Shown here one piece after another: positions 13,099 to 22,339 of a stretch of DNA of 30,022 nt (position 1 is the stretch's first letter; the number at the start of each line of letters is the position of its first letter). The DNA comes from a virus. Below the pieces are notes generated by a model. That model was not told the origin of the DNA. It was given only the letters and a program-made list of their open reading frames with translations, and searched no databases. The stretch is from the IMG/VR virus record IMGVR_UViG_3300028708_000006, positions 1-30,022 of that record; one strand, written 5' to 3'. The translations under genes and the position numbers were made by a program.

Positions 13099-15707
13099 TG
13101 GTCGACCCGAACCCTGCTCGTGGAATGCCCGCCGCTTTGCAGCGTTACTGGCTGGCCGGAAAAGGTGCGGCAAAAATCCGCTGGCATATGCCCCATGATT
13201 TTGACCGTTGCGTGAGGAACCTCCGGAAGTACTTCCCGAAGAATCCGGAAGGGCTCTGCAACATCCTGCACCAGAAGGCGGTCGGCGCACCTCCTGGCAA
13301 AGGTCACGGGCACAGCTTGACCGCATCCATGGTCACCAGCGACGACCCGAAGTACCTGATCGCGGCCCAGGCCCTGATCGACAAGCAGCCAGAGCTGGGT
13401 CGGTACACCTGGGCCAGCCCCATGGCGCCCATCGGCCTGCCCACCGGGGAGCCCCGCAGGATCCGGGTGTTCGAGCCCAACTCCCTGACCACCCGGACCA
13501 TGCCCCGGCCCCTGGACTGGCGCAAGGAGCAGGCGCAGGGTCACACCGGAGGCATCACTGTGGGCCGGATGCTCGGCTTCGGAGTGGGCCCCGACCACAC
13601 CGGCCAGGACTGGGCCTACTCCTGGGGCGACTTCCTCAACGAGGACATCGTCCCCGAGGCGAAGCGTGCCCGGTATCTGGTGACAATGGGCGTCGCCGGT
13701 CCCAGCCTGGACCCGGGGGGGACGGTCCATGTGGGCATCAACCCCGAGACCGGCGTGGAGCACTACAACCAGTTCGTGGTGGGTGGCTCGACGCTGGTCT
13801 CCATCCCGGCCTACGCGGACCTGGGAATGCGGGTCTTCGACGGAGATCAGGACTGGGACGACGAGGACATGCCCTGGTCCATGGAGGACGACGAGGACTG
13901 CGGCTGCGGCGGCACCCCGGTAGCCATCACCGCCTCCATCAATCAGAACGGCTGGAAGGGTAAGCCCCTGGCTGTCCGGGAAGCCGTGTTCGACAACGAC
14001 GATGCAGTCAAAAAGATCACCGCATGGGCCAACGGGGACGCCAACAAGATGCGGGAGGCGTTCCTGTATCACGACGACCGGGGCAACCCCCTGGACCCGA
14101 CGTCATACCGGCTGCCTATCGGCGACATCATCAACGGGAAACTCACCCTCGTCTTCCATGCCATCTACGCGGCGGCAGCGCTGATCAGTGGCGCCCACGG
14201 TGGCCTGCCCAACGTTGCGGAGAAAGACATCGAGGGTGCCCGGAATGTCATCTCAGAGATCTACGCGATCATGGCCAGGGAGTTCGGAGACAACAACATC
14301 CGAGCCCCCTGGGACCGGTCCGGTGCACCAGGAGTACAGCTGAGCATGGACAGCTACGCCGCCACAGAGCCCTACGGGGATGTCGGCTACGCCGACCCCG
14401 GCTATCGCGACAGCAAGAAGCGGTACCCGATCGACACCCCTGAACACATTCGGGCCGCCTGGTCCTACATCAACCAGCAGCAGAACGCCGGGCAGTACAC
14501 CCCGGACCAGCTGAAGCAGATCAAGGCACGGATTGTGGCTGCGGCCAAGAAGGCTGGCGTCCAGATCTCGGAGGACAGCATGAGCATGACCTACCCGGTG
14601 AACCCGCCGAAGTCCTGGTTCGACAACCCGCAGCTAGCCGGAAAAACGAAGCTCACGGTTACTGACGAGGGTCACGTGTTCGGTCACCTCGCGGCCTGGA
14701 ATGAATGCCATCGTGATGTCACCAACCGGGAGTGTGTCATGGCCCCCCGGTCCCGCAACGGGTACGAGCCGTTCCACCTCGGGACCGTGGTCACCGCGGA
14801 GGGGGACGCGCTCAACGTCGGGAAGATCATCATGGACACCCGGCACGCGGCGATCAACCTGGGCTACACGGCGACGGCGATTCACTACGACAACACCGGC
14901 GACGAGGTTGCCGTCATCCGATGCGGGGAAGACGACTTCGGCATCTGGTTCTCCGGATCCGTTGTTCCTGAAGCCACACCGCAGAAGGTAGCGAAGTTGC
15001 GTCGCTCCCCGCTGTCCGGGGACTGGCGCCGGGAACGTGGCGCCCTGGAACTCACTGCCGCCCTGGCCGTCAACGCCCCCGCGTTCCCCATCTACAGCAT
15101 GGACAACGACGAGGTCCAGGCCCTCACCGCCGCCGGCTCTGTCTGGTTCAGCGACTTCGACACGGTCCCGTATGAGCCACCGCCGACCGGCATCGTCATG
15201 AATGCCATCAGGCGAGAGGTGGAGCTGCACTTCGCCGCCACCAAGGAAGAGGAAGCGTCGAAGCAGGACAGCAACCGGGACGAGCTGGCGGCCCGGCTCA
15301 AAGACCTGGAGGAAGACGAGGAGATCTATGCCCAGCGACAGCGAGCCGAACGCCTCCAGCACATGTTCTCCATGGACGCGGGCCCTCTACCAGGAGCTGC
15401 ACCAGCTCCAGCACCGGGAGCAGCTGCGCCAGTACTGGCTGGACCCGCGGTACCTGGGCAGCCGGCCCCTGCTCCTCCCGGAGGAGCTGCTGACCCAGCC
15501 ACGGCGGGAGCTGGCGGAGAGTCGGCGACAGATGCTGCGGGCATGGATGTCGACGCTTGGAACATCGCTGCGCAAGCTAGTGCGCGGTACCGGGTAGTCC
15601 GGGACCTGCGGGACAAGTCCGCGGAGTCTGCCGACGCCGCCAACCCGGCCACTCCTGACACCCCAGCCCCTGCCGGTCCGCCGCCCACTGCACCACCAAC
15701 CTACTAA
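13098..15707 (+). CDS. Capsid maturation protease, multi-domain
   Basis: An 869-aa protein from the ATG at 13098 (GAGGAGG site, TAATG overlap). Residues about 100-240 form a prohead-protease-like domain: PLDWRKEQ, then QGHTGGITVGRM with the probable catalytic His near 149, then MGVAGPSLDP with a Ser near 203 in the place of the nucleophile. Residues about 290-410 hold a helical insert (LPIGDIINGKLTLVFHAIYAAAALI) known in actinophage proteases, then a short helical PIDTPEHIRAAW unit. Residues about 505-680 carry the WFDNPQLAGKTKLTVTDEGH and VFGHLAAWNECH region that typically follows. A Pro/Ala-rich tail of about 90 residues ends the protein. It trims capsid or internal proteins during head maturation. 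The distance between protease and major capsid genes is unusual because the giant gene lies between them. Confidence 0.8.
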   Translation: MVDPNPARGMPAALQRYWLAGKGAAKIRWHMPHDFDRCVRNLRKYFPKNPEGLCNILHQKAVGAPPGKGHGHSLTASMVTSDDPKYLIAAQALIDKQPELGRYTWASPMAPIGLPTGEPRRIRVFEPNSLTTRTMPRPLDWRKEQAQGHTGGITVGRMLGFGVGPDHTGQDWAYSWGDFLNEDIVPEAKRARYLVTMGVAGPSLDPGGTVHVGINPETGVEHYNQFVVGGSTLVSIPAYADLGMRVFDGDQDWDDEDMPWSMEDDEDCGCGGTPVAITASINQNGWKGKPLAVREAVFDNDDAVKKITAWANGDANKMREAFLYHDDRGNPLDPTSYRLPIGDIINGKLTLVFHAIYAAAALISGAHGGLPNVAEKDIEGARNVISEIYAIMAREFGDNNIRAPWDRSGAPGVQLSMDSYAATEPYGDVGYADPGYRDSKKRYPIDTPEHIRAAWSYINQQQNAGQYTPDQLKQIKARIVAAAKKAGVQISEDSMSMTYPVNPPKSWFDNPQLAGKTKLTVTDEGHVFGHLAAWNECHRDVTNRECVMAPRSRNGYEPFHLGTVVTAEGDALNVGKIIMDTRHAAINLGYTATAIHYDNTGDEVAVIRCGEDDFGIWFSGSVVPEATPQKVAKLRRSPLSGDWRRERGALELTAALAVNAPAFPIYSMDNDEVQALTAAGSVWFSDFDTVPYEPPPTGIVMNAIRREVELHFAATKEEEASKQDSNRDELAARLKDLEEDEEIYAQRQRAERLQHMFSMDAGPLPGAAPAPAPGAAAPVLAGPAVPGQPAPAPPGGAADPATAGAGGESATDAAGMDVDAWNIAAQASARYRVVRDLRDKSAESADAANPATPDTPAPAGPPPTAPPTY

Positions 15708-15716
15708 GGACTGACT

Positions 15717-18700
15717 GTGGCTGGAATCGGCTCCGCATGGGGCACGCGGGAGGAAATGCTCCACCCGCGTGACCGGCATGGGCGCTTCCGCAAGAAGTGG
15801 AAGATGGCCGCTGGGGTCGTCGATGCCCTGTCTAACTTCCTAGACAGGTTCCAGCCACACTCGTTCCAGTCCGACCAGCAGGCGTCGCAGTACGCGTTCA
15901 ATCGTCGCAAGGCCCCATGGACCACCCCTGAGTTGCAGCGTCTGCACATGGACTGGGACGAGGCTAACGGGGCACTCCAGGCCGGCAAGACGGACCCCAC
16001 CACGAAGAAGTTCGTGGACATGATGGACCGCAACATGGTGGAAACCACCGACGACCTGATCGTGTCCCAGACCGTGCCAGTGGAGGCATTCGGACTCAGT
16101 CCACAACAGGCGACCATGGAGGACGGTGGCCTGGAAGACCTCATCGGTCTGGAGATCGCTGACGCCGGGTACAGCGCCACCAATCTGGGCTCTGAGCTGT
16201 CCCACCCGCCGGGCTCGGTCACGCTGCGGGTGGCCGTGCCGAAAGGCACCCGGGTCGCCTACGGAGGCCGTAGCCCCAACGACCGGGCGGTCATCTTCGA
16301 CCGGGACCAGCCCCTCGTCGTCACCAAGGTGGAATCGGACGGCCGTGGTGGCTGGTACATGCTGGCCATCGCCGGCAGTGGTGCCCGCACCAAGGGTGCG
16401 ACTGCTGTCGCTGACGACCGCACCCATGGCACCCGTGGCGCTGCCCTCACCCCGGAGCAGCGGGAAGCTCGAATCTCCCCGCAGATGTCCGGGGAGTCTC
16501 GGCTCAAGATCGCCCAGCGGGAGCAGCAGCAGAACGAAGCTGCCACCCTGGTTCATCAGCGGCAGGTGCAGGGCACCCCGCCGCCACCCACCACCCAGAC
16601 CCCGGCTCCCGCCGCCCCTGTTTCGCCGCAGACACCCGCCCCCCCAGCGGCCGGTGTTCCCGAGCGGCGGGAGCCGGTTCACTCCAACGCAGTCGGACCT
16701 GGCAGTCCCGAGGGACGCTCTGCTTCCGAAGTTGCCCAGATGGGTGAGGAAGCTAAGGCCACCGCGGCAAAGGAGGCCGCCACCCCAGCGGCACCGACGC
16801 CGCCCACGCCACTGGAGTTCCAGGAGGCGGCCCGGGACCTGTCTGTGCCCACCGCCGGCAAGCAGCGCTCGGAATGGAACAAAGCCCACAGCGACCTGTC
16901 CCGAGGCAAGCGGGACCCCGGTGATGTGCTGCGGGAACTCGACACGGACATCGAGGAGAACAAGCGGCAGGCGGCCAGTGCCGACCATGCCGAGAAGAAA
17001 GACACCCTGGACCGCAACATCCAGGCCCAGGAGCAGCTGGCTGACCTGATCGCAGAGAAGTACGGGTTGCAGCGCCGGGGTCGGGAGGCTAAAGGGACAG
17101 GTGATGGCACCAGCCCTACACCGACCCCGGCTGCCAAGAAGGCTCCCAGAGTCACGCCAGGGGCGCCATCCACCAAGCGGGAAGCCACGCCCAAGGCCCC
17201 GGCCCCCCGCAGTGGGAAAGGTCGCAAACCTGCCGACATCGCCGCCGACATCCAGGCCGCCAAGACCCGCGAGGAAGCGGACGCACACCTGGAAGGGATG
17301 ACCGGGGCCGAGCTGAAGGCCCTGGCCGACCACATGGAGGCCCCGGTCCGGGCCCGTGCCACCAAGGCGGAACTCCGTAAGGCCATTGTGTTCCGCAAGG
17401 GCCGGGAGCTGGACTCGGATGCCATCAGTGGCCACGGCAAGGCCCGTCGTGACGCCGAGGCCGCCAAGGCAGCGGAGAAGGCTGTCCCCGAAGCCCCGGC
17501 GGCACCGGTCAAGAAGGTAGCCAAGAAGGCTCCAGCCAAGAAGGTTGCCGGTCCTGACCGGACTGGCGAGATGTCTTCGCTACGAAGCTTCGCTGAGCGG
17601 GAGCGTGCCGCCAAGAAGGCTGCCCCTGCCAAGGCGGCACCGTCCCCTGTGGACGATGCTGAAGAGGCCTTCAAGGCGCGGGTGGCTGAAGCCGGACTCC
17701 CGGACAAGGTCGCCGACCTCCGAGCCCAGGCGCGGGAGAAGAAGATCCGCGGCTTCTCCACCATGAACAAGCGCCAGCTCCAGTCGGCGCTGCTCGGTGA
17801 CGAGGTTCCCAAGGCTGGGAAGATCGCCCCGGTCAGTCCGAAGAAGATGATCCCGCACCTGGAGGCAGCGGAGTCGGACCAGGAGGCCCGCAAGCTGCTG
17901 GAGAACCACACCCTGGCCGACCTCAAGGCCCTGGCTGAGGCACGGGAACTGGAACTCCCGAAGCGGGGAGTCACCAAGGACAAAGTCAAAGACGCCGTCC
18001 TGGCTGACATCCGTGGCGTGCCTGAAGGTGCCGGTGGCGAGACCCCGGCCCGGAGCCTGCGCCAAGAGCTGAGTGCCCAGAAGTGGGTAGCACCAGAGAA
18101 CCCTGCTGCCGCCAGCAAGGTTCAAGGCATCATCGACGACACCGATGAGATGGACGCGGCCGAGCTGCGTGGGTCCCGTGACGACCTGGAGAAGTATTCC
18201 AAGGAACTGCGGGCCGGTGGCAACCGCCAGGACGCCAACCTGGTACAGACCTTGGCTGACACCATGGGCATGCGGGCCCAGGTCATCTCCGGCGTAGAGG
18301 AGGGTCCCGCCCGGGCCCCAGCCAAGCGTGCCGTCAAGAAAGTTGCTCCGAATGTGGGGGCTGAGCCGGATTCTGCACCTAAGACTCTCGACAAGATGCT
18401 CCGTACCGAGCTGGCCAAGGTCGCCACAGATGAAGGCGTGGACGTCAAGAAGTCGGCCACCAAGGCGCAGCTGAAAGAGGCCATCGAGCGGCACCGTCGC
18501 GCCGGTGGCCGGGAGAGCAGTGATGATCGCCTGCGCCAGGAGTTGGAGGCCGTCCCGGTCGAGGCGCCCACGCCGGTCAAGAAGACTGCCCCCGCTGCGG
18601 TAGTTCCGGACCGGGCACCGACCCCGGAGGAGATCGCCCGGGACGCTGCCCCCACGGCACCGCCAGCCAAGCGGGCCAAGGCCCGTGCCCTCAAGCGGGT

Positions 18701-21700
18701 CCCGGAAGGCTCGGTCGAAGGTCCCCGCGCTGCCGAGAAGCTGGACAGCGAGCCACGGAAGTCTGCGTTCCAGGAAGCCTGGGACGGGGAAGGGTTCGCC
18801 GACGATCCGTCTCTTACTGAGATCCGGGATGACATCGCCTCCGGGAAGATCAGCCAGGAGGAGGGTGTACGCCGCATCCAGTCCGAGATCTCCTTCAATG
18901 AGGAGGAGATCAGTGACCTGGGCGCCCAGCTTGAAGGCATGGCCCCGGAGGACCGGGACGAGGAGAGCGGTGTCGCCGATGCTATCCATGCCCGGCGAGC
19001 CGAACTACAGGACAAGATCACCAGTCAGAAGAAGGCAGCCAAGTTCCTACGGGACCATGCTCGCGACGAAGCCCCGGTCACCCGCCAGGAGTTGGAGGTC
19101 AAGCTCGACGGCCCCGAGAAGGCAGCCCTGGACCGGGTCGACGTCGACTCGTTGAAGGAAGCCGCGCGCCAGGAAGGGCTCGGCGACATCGAGGGTGACG
19201 ACAAAGACACTCTCATCCAGAACATCGCCAAGGCGATAGCAGGTCGGGAGCTGGCCAATCGGGAGAAGGAGCGGACCGCCCGGGACCGGCAGGCCCGCAT
19301 TGACGAGTCAGGCAAGGTGGCCGAGGCACTGTCCAACCTGGACCAGATGGCCCAGAACGATGGCAGTGACAAGGCTCTTCAGGCTGGTATCCGACGCCTT
19401 CCCGCTGCCGACCGGGAGCGGTTGACCAAGGCTCTTGGTGACCGGGACCAGTTCCGCCGGGAGCTGGACAGCATCACCAAGGGCAGGGACCTGTCCCGGT
19501 TCGGGACTGTGGGGGAGACCGTCCCCTACGACCCGCAGAAGCATGACGTTGTTGGGGATATAGCCCCCGGGTCGCCAGTGCTCATCACCCGAGCTGGCCA
19601 CGATTCGCACCTGGGTGGCGGGGACCGGGTCACGTTCAAGGCCCGTGCCATCCCAGACGAGGGTGCGAAGATCCCGGCCAAGACACCTGAGGCCCCGGCT
19701 GCACCGGCCAAGAAGGCTGCCAAGTTCCTGCCCCCGTTGGCCAGTGGGCAGCAGCGCAAGAGCGCTACCAACGTTGAGGTTGGGGACATCGTTCAACGGG
19801 CTGGGGCCCGGAATGCTCCCCCCGCCAGGGTCACCAAGGTGGAGCGGGGCCCCGGTGGCATCGACATCACCTTGGAAGACGGCAGGAAGTACAACAACAA
19901 CCCCAACAGTGCCTACTGGATGGGCGGGGGCGCTCCCGAAACACCGGCTGCGCCAAAGGCCACCAAGAAGGCGGCCCAGACTGTTCCTGACGTTGTTCCC
20001 GAGGCTCCCGCCGCCCCGGTCAAGAAAGTAGCCAAGGCTGCCGTCCCCGCCAAGGCCACCCCGGCTCCAGTGGTAGACCTGGACAACCCGACCAAGCACG
20101 ACGCCGAAGTCATCGGCACCGGGCTGGACCTGGACGCCAAGGGCGAGGACAAGCAGTGGCTGGCCGTGGTTCAGAAAGACCTGGACGCAGGCATCGACGG
20201 TCGCCAGATTGCCGATGGTCTGCGTCGTGGTGCTGACTCCGAGCGGACCCTGCACAACATCGAAGCTGAGACCGGTGGCGGGACCCCGGACACGGGTCGA
20301 GCTGCCCGCATCAACCGCATGGAGCTGATGGCGGACCGCCTGGAGGGGGTGCGCCCCATCCCGAAGCCAGAGGCCCCCAAGAAGGCCGCCGCTGATGTGG
20401 TCCGCGGCTTTGATACTCACCTTGCGGCACAGGCAGCGTCCAGGGCACGAGCGGACCTGCGGTCCGGGAAGTCTCACACTGAGGTGGCCACGATCCTACG
20501 TACCGCTGCCACTCAGGTGGGGTCCCGGGACCATGACGTGACCCCGATGAGCCGAGTCGGCGATCCCACGCCCTCCGAGAAGTCCTTCATGAAGCGTGGC
20601 GACGCCCGCATGCTGCGGGAGTTGGCCGCTGAGATCCAGGCCGAGGGAGTGGCCCAGCGGGCGGAGGCCCGGGCTACCAAGAAGGCGACCACGCCAGCCA
20701 AGAAGGCCCGCCCCTCGGTGACCGATGACGCAGTAGCCACCCTGCTCATGGACAGGATCGCGGAACGGGAGTTGGCAGTAGCCAAGGCAGTGCTAGCTGA
20801 GATCTCCCCAGAGGACCGGAAGGAGCTGGATGCTGCCAGGGCACGTGACACTGCCCGGAAGGCGGCGAAGAAGGCACCCTCCCCGATCGTGTCGGAGTCC
20901 GTGGACCGGATGGTTCGTCAAGGTGGCGTGCTGCCTGGCCAGGACCGTACGCTCTCCCGTCTACGGGAGCAGGCTGCGCCCAAGCCGAAGAAGCGCACCG
21001 CCGCCGAGATGAAGCGGGCACGTAGCGCCTCCGAGTCTGAAGGTGTGCCGGTCGACGAGATCCTGGCTCGCTGGGACGGGCAGAAGCAGGACCGGAAGAA
21101 TCTGACCGGGCCCGTGGGCGAGATGATCGCGGCCCAGATCGAAGACGCGAACCAGGCCCTCCTGGCTGCGGACACCCCGGCCCGGGAAAGTGAGGCCACG
21201 GGTCGACTGCTGCACCCGGAGCTACGAACCTGGGCCACGAAACTGGGGCTGTCCCCCAGTGGGACGAAGGCCCAGTTGGAGAAGCGGATCGCGGACCGGG
21301 TCAAGGGCCGGGAGGCACCGACCACCAGTGCAGAGCGCGCGGTCCCAAAAGCACCGGGGGGAATGACTGACCAGCCCCCTAAGCCACACAGTTGGGGCAC
21401 CTTTGGGCAGCGTGGAGACCAGCACTACTACCACCCGGATGGCCAGATCCCCATGACCATGAAGCGCCTGGGTCCTGAAGGTCAGATCGACGTGGGCGAC
21501 GGCGAATCTCTGCACAACGCCATGGGTGACATTGCTTCCGACATGGGTATGGGCAGGATCAATGGAGATACCGGGGTGGCTCGGCTCCGGGCACTGGCCA
21601 CCAAGCTCCCAGCGGGGTCAGGGGCTAGGAACATGGTGGCCAGGCTGGCTGACGAGCTGGATCGGCCAGCGGTGGCAATGCCTAGGTTGCCTGACGACAC

Positions 21701-22025
21701 CCCAGCCCCGGTCCGGCGACTGCTGCAACAGGTCATGACGTTCCCAATCGCCAGGGCCACCGGACACTTCGGTTCCTCCACCTACGAGAAGTCTCTGGTG
21801 GACAAGATCGCCGACTTTGTCCGAGAGAAGGCCTCTGGTGAATCCAGCATCGTGGGGATGAACGATGGCCTGGCTCGGTTGATCACGAACCACACGCACG
21901 AGAGCCAGGAAGGGTCCATGGGTCTGCGGGCTCTGACTCAGCCACTATTCAAGGACGATAGCGAGATCTCCCAGGCCCTCCTAGCCTGGGCCAAAGAGAT
22001 CAGGGCCAGACGAAGGAGCACATGA
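15717..22025 (+). CDS. Giant 2102-aa protein: ART-like head, SAP/HeH-like modules, Lys-Ala-Pro linkers
   Basis: The GTG at 15717 has AAGGA six bases upstream. Residues 10-28 contain HPRDRHGRFRKKW, a motif also seen in other phage head proteins. Residues about 100-210 resemble an ADP-ribosyltransferase fold: GLEIADAGYSATNL, then VTLRVAVPKGTRV, then NDRAVIFDRDQPLVV. The catalytic Arg seems to be Q118 and the ExE position is NDR (188-190), so activity is doubtful. After a Pro/Thr linker come short helical modules of SAP/HeH/Rho-N look near 517-562, 651-698, 711-766, 889-928, 1128-1178 and 1831-1868 (pattern LxxLAxxxxx...TKAxLxxAI). They are joined by KKVAKKAPAKK-type linkers like histone H1 tails. 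Small beta regions lie near 1262-1316 and 1334-1403. The gene sits where a scaffold gene is usual. A capsid-internal, DNA-binding or ejected protein is my inference. Confidence 0.7.
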   Translation: MAGIGSAWGTREEMLHPRDRHGRFRKKWKMAAGVVDALSNFLDRFQPHSFQSDQQASQYAFNRRKAPWTTPELQRLHMDWDEANGALQAGKTDPTTKKFVDMMDRNMVETTDDLIVSQTVPVEAFGLSPQQATMEDGGLEDLIGLEIADAGYSATNLGSELSHPPGSVTLRVAVPKGTRVAYGGRSPNDRAVIFDRDQPLVVTKVESDGRGGWYMLAIAGSGARTKGATAVADDRTHGTRGAALTPEQREARISPQMSGESRLKIAQREQQQNEAATLVHQRQVQGTPPPPTTQTPAPAAPVSPQTPAPPAAGVPERREPVHSNAVGPGSPEGRSASEVAQMGEEAKATAAKEAATPAAPTPPTPLEFQEAARDLSVPTAGKQRSEWNKAHSDLSRGKRDPGDVLRELDTDIEENKRQAASADHAEKKDTLDRNIQAQEQLADLIAEKYGLQRRGREAKGTGDGTSPTPTPAAKKAPRVTPGAPSTKREATPKAPAPRSGKGRKPADIAADIQAAKTREEADAHLEGMTGAELKALADHMEAPVRARATKAELRKAIVFRKGRELDSDAISGHGKARRDAEAAKAAEKAVPEAPAAPVKKVAKKAPAKKVAGPDRTGEMSSLRSFAERERAAKKAAPAKAAPSPVDDAEEAFKARVAEAGLPDKVADLRAQAREKKIRGFSTMNKRQLQSALLGDEVPKAGKIAPVSPKKMIPHLEAAESDQEARKLLENHTLADLKALAEARELELPKRGVTKDKVKDAVLADIRGVPEGAGGETPARSLRQELSAQKWVAPENPAAASKVQGIIDDTDEMDAAELRGSRDDLEKYSKELRAGGNRQDANLVQTLADTMGMRAQVISGVEEGPARAPAKRAVKKVAPNVGAEPDSAPKTLDKMLRTELAKVATDEGVDVKKSATKAQLKEAIERHRRAGGRESSDDRLRQELEAVPVEAPTPVKKTAPAAVVPDRAPTPEEIARDAAPTAPPAKRAKARALKRVPEGSVEGPRAAEKLDSEPRKSAFQEAWDGEGFADDPSLTEIRDDIASGKISQEEGVRRIQSEISFNEEEISDLGAQLEGMAPEDRDEESGVADAIHARRAELQDKITSQKKAAKFLRDHARDEAPVTRQELEVKLDGPEKAALDRVDVDSLKEAARQEGLGDIEGDDKDTLIQNIAKAIAGRELANREKERTARDRQARIDESGKVAEALSNLDQMAQNDGSDKALQAGIRRLPAADRERLTKALGDRDQFRRELDSITKGRDLSRFGTVGETVPYDPQKHDVVGDIAPGSPVLITRAGHDSHLGGGDRVTFKARAIPDEGAKIPAKTPEAPAAPAKKAAKFLPPLASGQQRKSATNVEVGDIVQRAGARNAPPARVTKVERGPGGIDITLEDGRKYNNNPNSAYWMGGGAPETPAAPKATKKAAQTVPDVVPEAPAAPVKKVAKAAVPAKATPAPVVDLDNPTKHDAEVIGTGLDLDAKGEDKQWLAVVQKDLDAGIDGRQIADGLRRGADSERTLHNIEAETGGGTPDTGRAARINRMELMADRLEGVRPIPKPEAPKKAAADVVRGFDTHLAAQAASRARADLRSGKSHTEVATILRTAATQVGSRDHDVTPMSRVGDPTPSEKSFMKRGDARMLRELAAEIQAEGVAQRAEARATKKATTPAKKARPSVTDDAVATLLMDRIAERELAVAKAVLAEISPEDRKELDAARARDTARKAAKKAPSPIVSESVDRMVRQGGVLPGQDRTLSRLREQAAPKPKKRTAAEMKRARSASESEGVPVDEILARWDGQKQDRKNLTGPVGEMIAAQIEDANQALLAADTPARESEATGRLLHPELRTWATKLGLSPSGTKAQLEKRIADRVKGREAPTTSAERAVPKAPGGMTDQPPKPHSWGTFGQRGDQHYYHPDGQIPMTMKRLGPEGQIDVGDGESLHNAMGDIASDMGMGRINGDTGVARLRALATKLPAGSGARNMVARLADELDRPAVAMPRLPDDTPAPVRRLLQQVMTFPIARATGHFGSSTYEKSLVDKIADFVREKASGESSIVGMNDGLARLITNHTHESQEGSMGLRALTQPLFKDDSEISQALLAWAKEIRARRRST
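17265..21320 (+). repeat. Dispersed SAP/HeH-like modules and Lys-Ala-Pro linkers within the giant gene
   Basis: Six helix-extension-helix-like units lie at about 17265-17400, 17669-17810, 17849-18014, 18383-18501, 19100-19250 and 21208-21320. Between them run at least eight basic low-complexity linkers, for example near 17490-17550, 18316-18360, 19950-20070, 20676-20725 and 20856-20890. At DNA level the linkers reuse GCCAAGAAGGC-type words, so they could promote slippage or recombination. The units are diverged at protein level, which suggests old duplication. Confidence 0.5.
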
Positions 22026-22189
22026 TGCCGTGCGCATGTAACGGAGGAGCCAGCCAGGAAGCTGCACGCCGCGAAGAACTGTACGAGGTGACGTACACCA
22101 ACGGACGCAGAGAGACGGTCACTGGGGAACAGGCCGCCAAGGTCGCACAGACCATGGGGGGGTTCGGCACACAGATTCGTAAGCTCTGA
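22022..22189 (+). CDS. 55-aa CxC-containing head-region protein
   Basis: The gene starts at an ATG overlapping the stop of the giant gene (ATGA), with GGAG at good spacing; a second ATG follows at once. The product begins MMPCACNGGASQEAARREEL, then YEVTYTNGRRETVTGEQAA, and ends in a Gly-rich GGFGTQIRKL. This pattern of a CxC start, a YEV strand and an alanine-rich helix matches small proteins found next to capsid genes in actinophages. The function is unknown; a metal-binding capsid accessory is possible. Confidence 0.72.
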   Translation: MMPCACNGGASQEAARREELYEVTYTNGRRETVTGEQAAKVAQTMGGFGTQIRKL

Positions 22190-22192
22190 CAT

Positions 22193-22221
22193 TTGCCACG
22201 CAGCACCTGCTGATCTACCAT
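22193..22221 (+). promoter_or_regulatory. Putative promoter for the major capsid unit, inside the terminator
   Basis: TTGCCA at 22193-22198, exactly 17 bases, then TACCAT at 22216-22221 (5/6 and 4/6 matches to the sigma70 consensus). Transcription would start near 22228, at the end of the hairpin loop, so the new RNA lacks the left arm of the terminator. This would allow separate, strong expression of the capsid gene. Confidence 0.5.
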
Positions 22222-22247
22222 TCCCACTAGATCAGTAGGTGCTGCGT
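22198..22247 (+). terminator. Long terminator-like hairpin before the major capsid gene
   Basis: Two 20-base arms (22198-22217 and 22228-22247) pair with a single G-T exception, with a 10-base loop, followed by TTTA. The T tract is short, so termination may be partial, or the hairpin may act as an RNA processing or stability element. It separates the portal-to-giant gene block from the capsid block. Confidence 0.75.
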
Positions 22248-22339
22248 TTATGGTCCAGACCCTGATCAACGCCACGCCGGTGGCATGAGCTGTGGGCCTT
22301 CACCGGGACGTCTCAAACACGTTCCCTGAAGGAGCAGCA

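Noticed and set aside
12993-14072. Leftward 359-aa open frame across MuF and protease
   Set aside because: It runs across the junction of two well-supported rightward genes and has no supporting signals.
15840-17435. Leftward 531-aa open frame opposite the giant gene
   Set aside because: It is a shadow of the strongly biased codon use of the rightward gene; the product is low in motif content and rich in Gly, Arg and Leu.
19308-20477. Leftward 389-aa open frame opposite the giant gene
   Set aside because: Same reason: no ribosome site or neighbour coupling, and the sense frame is continuous and carries recognisable modules.
22292-22339. Sixteen-residue longer start for the major capsid protein
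   Set aside because: The ATG at 22340 has an ideal AAGGAG site and the extension has none.
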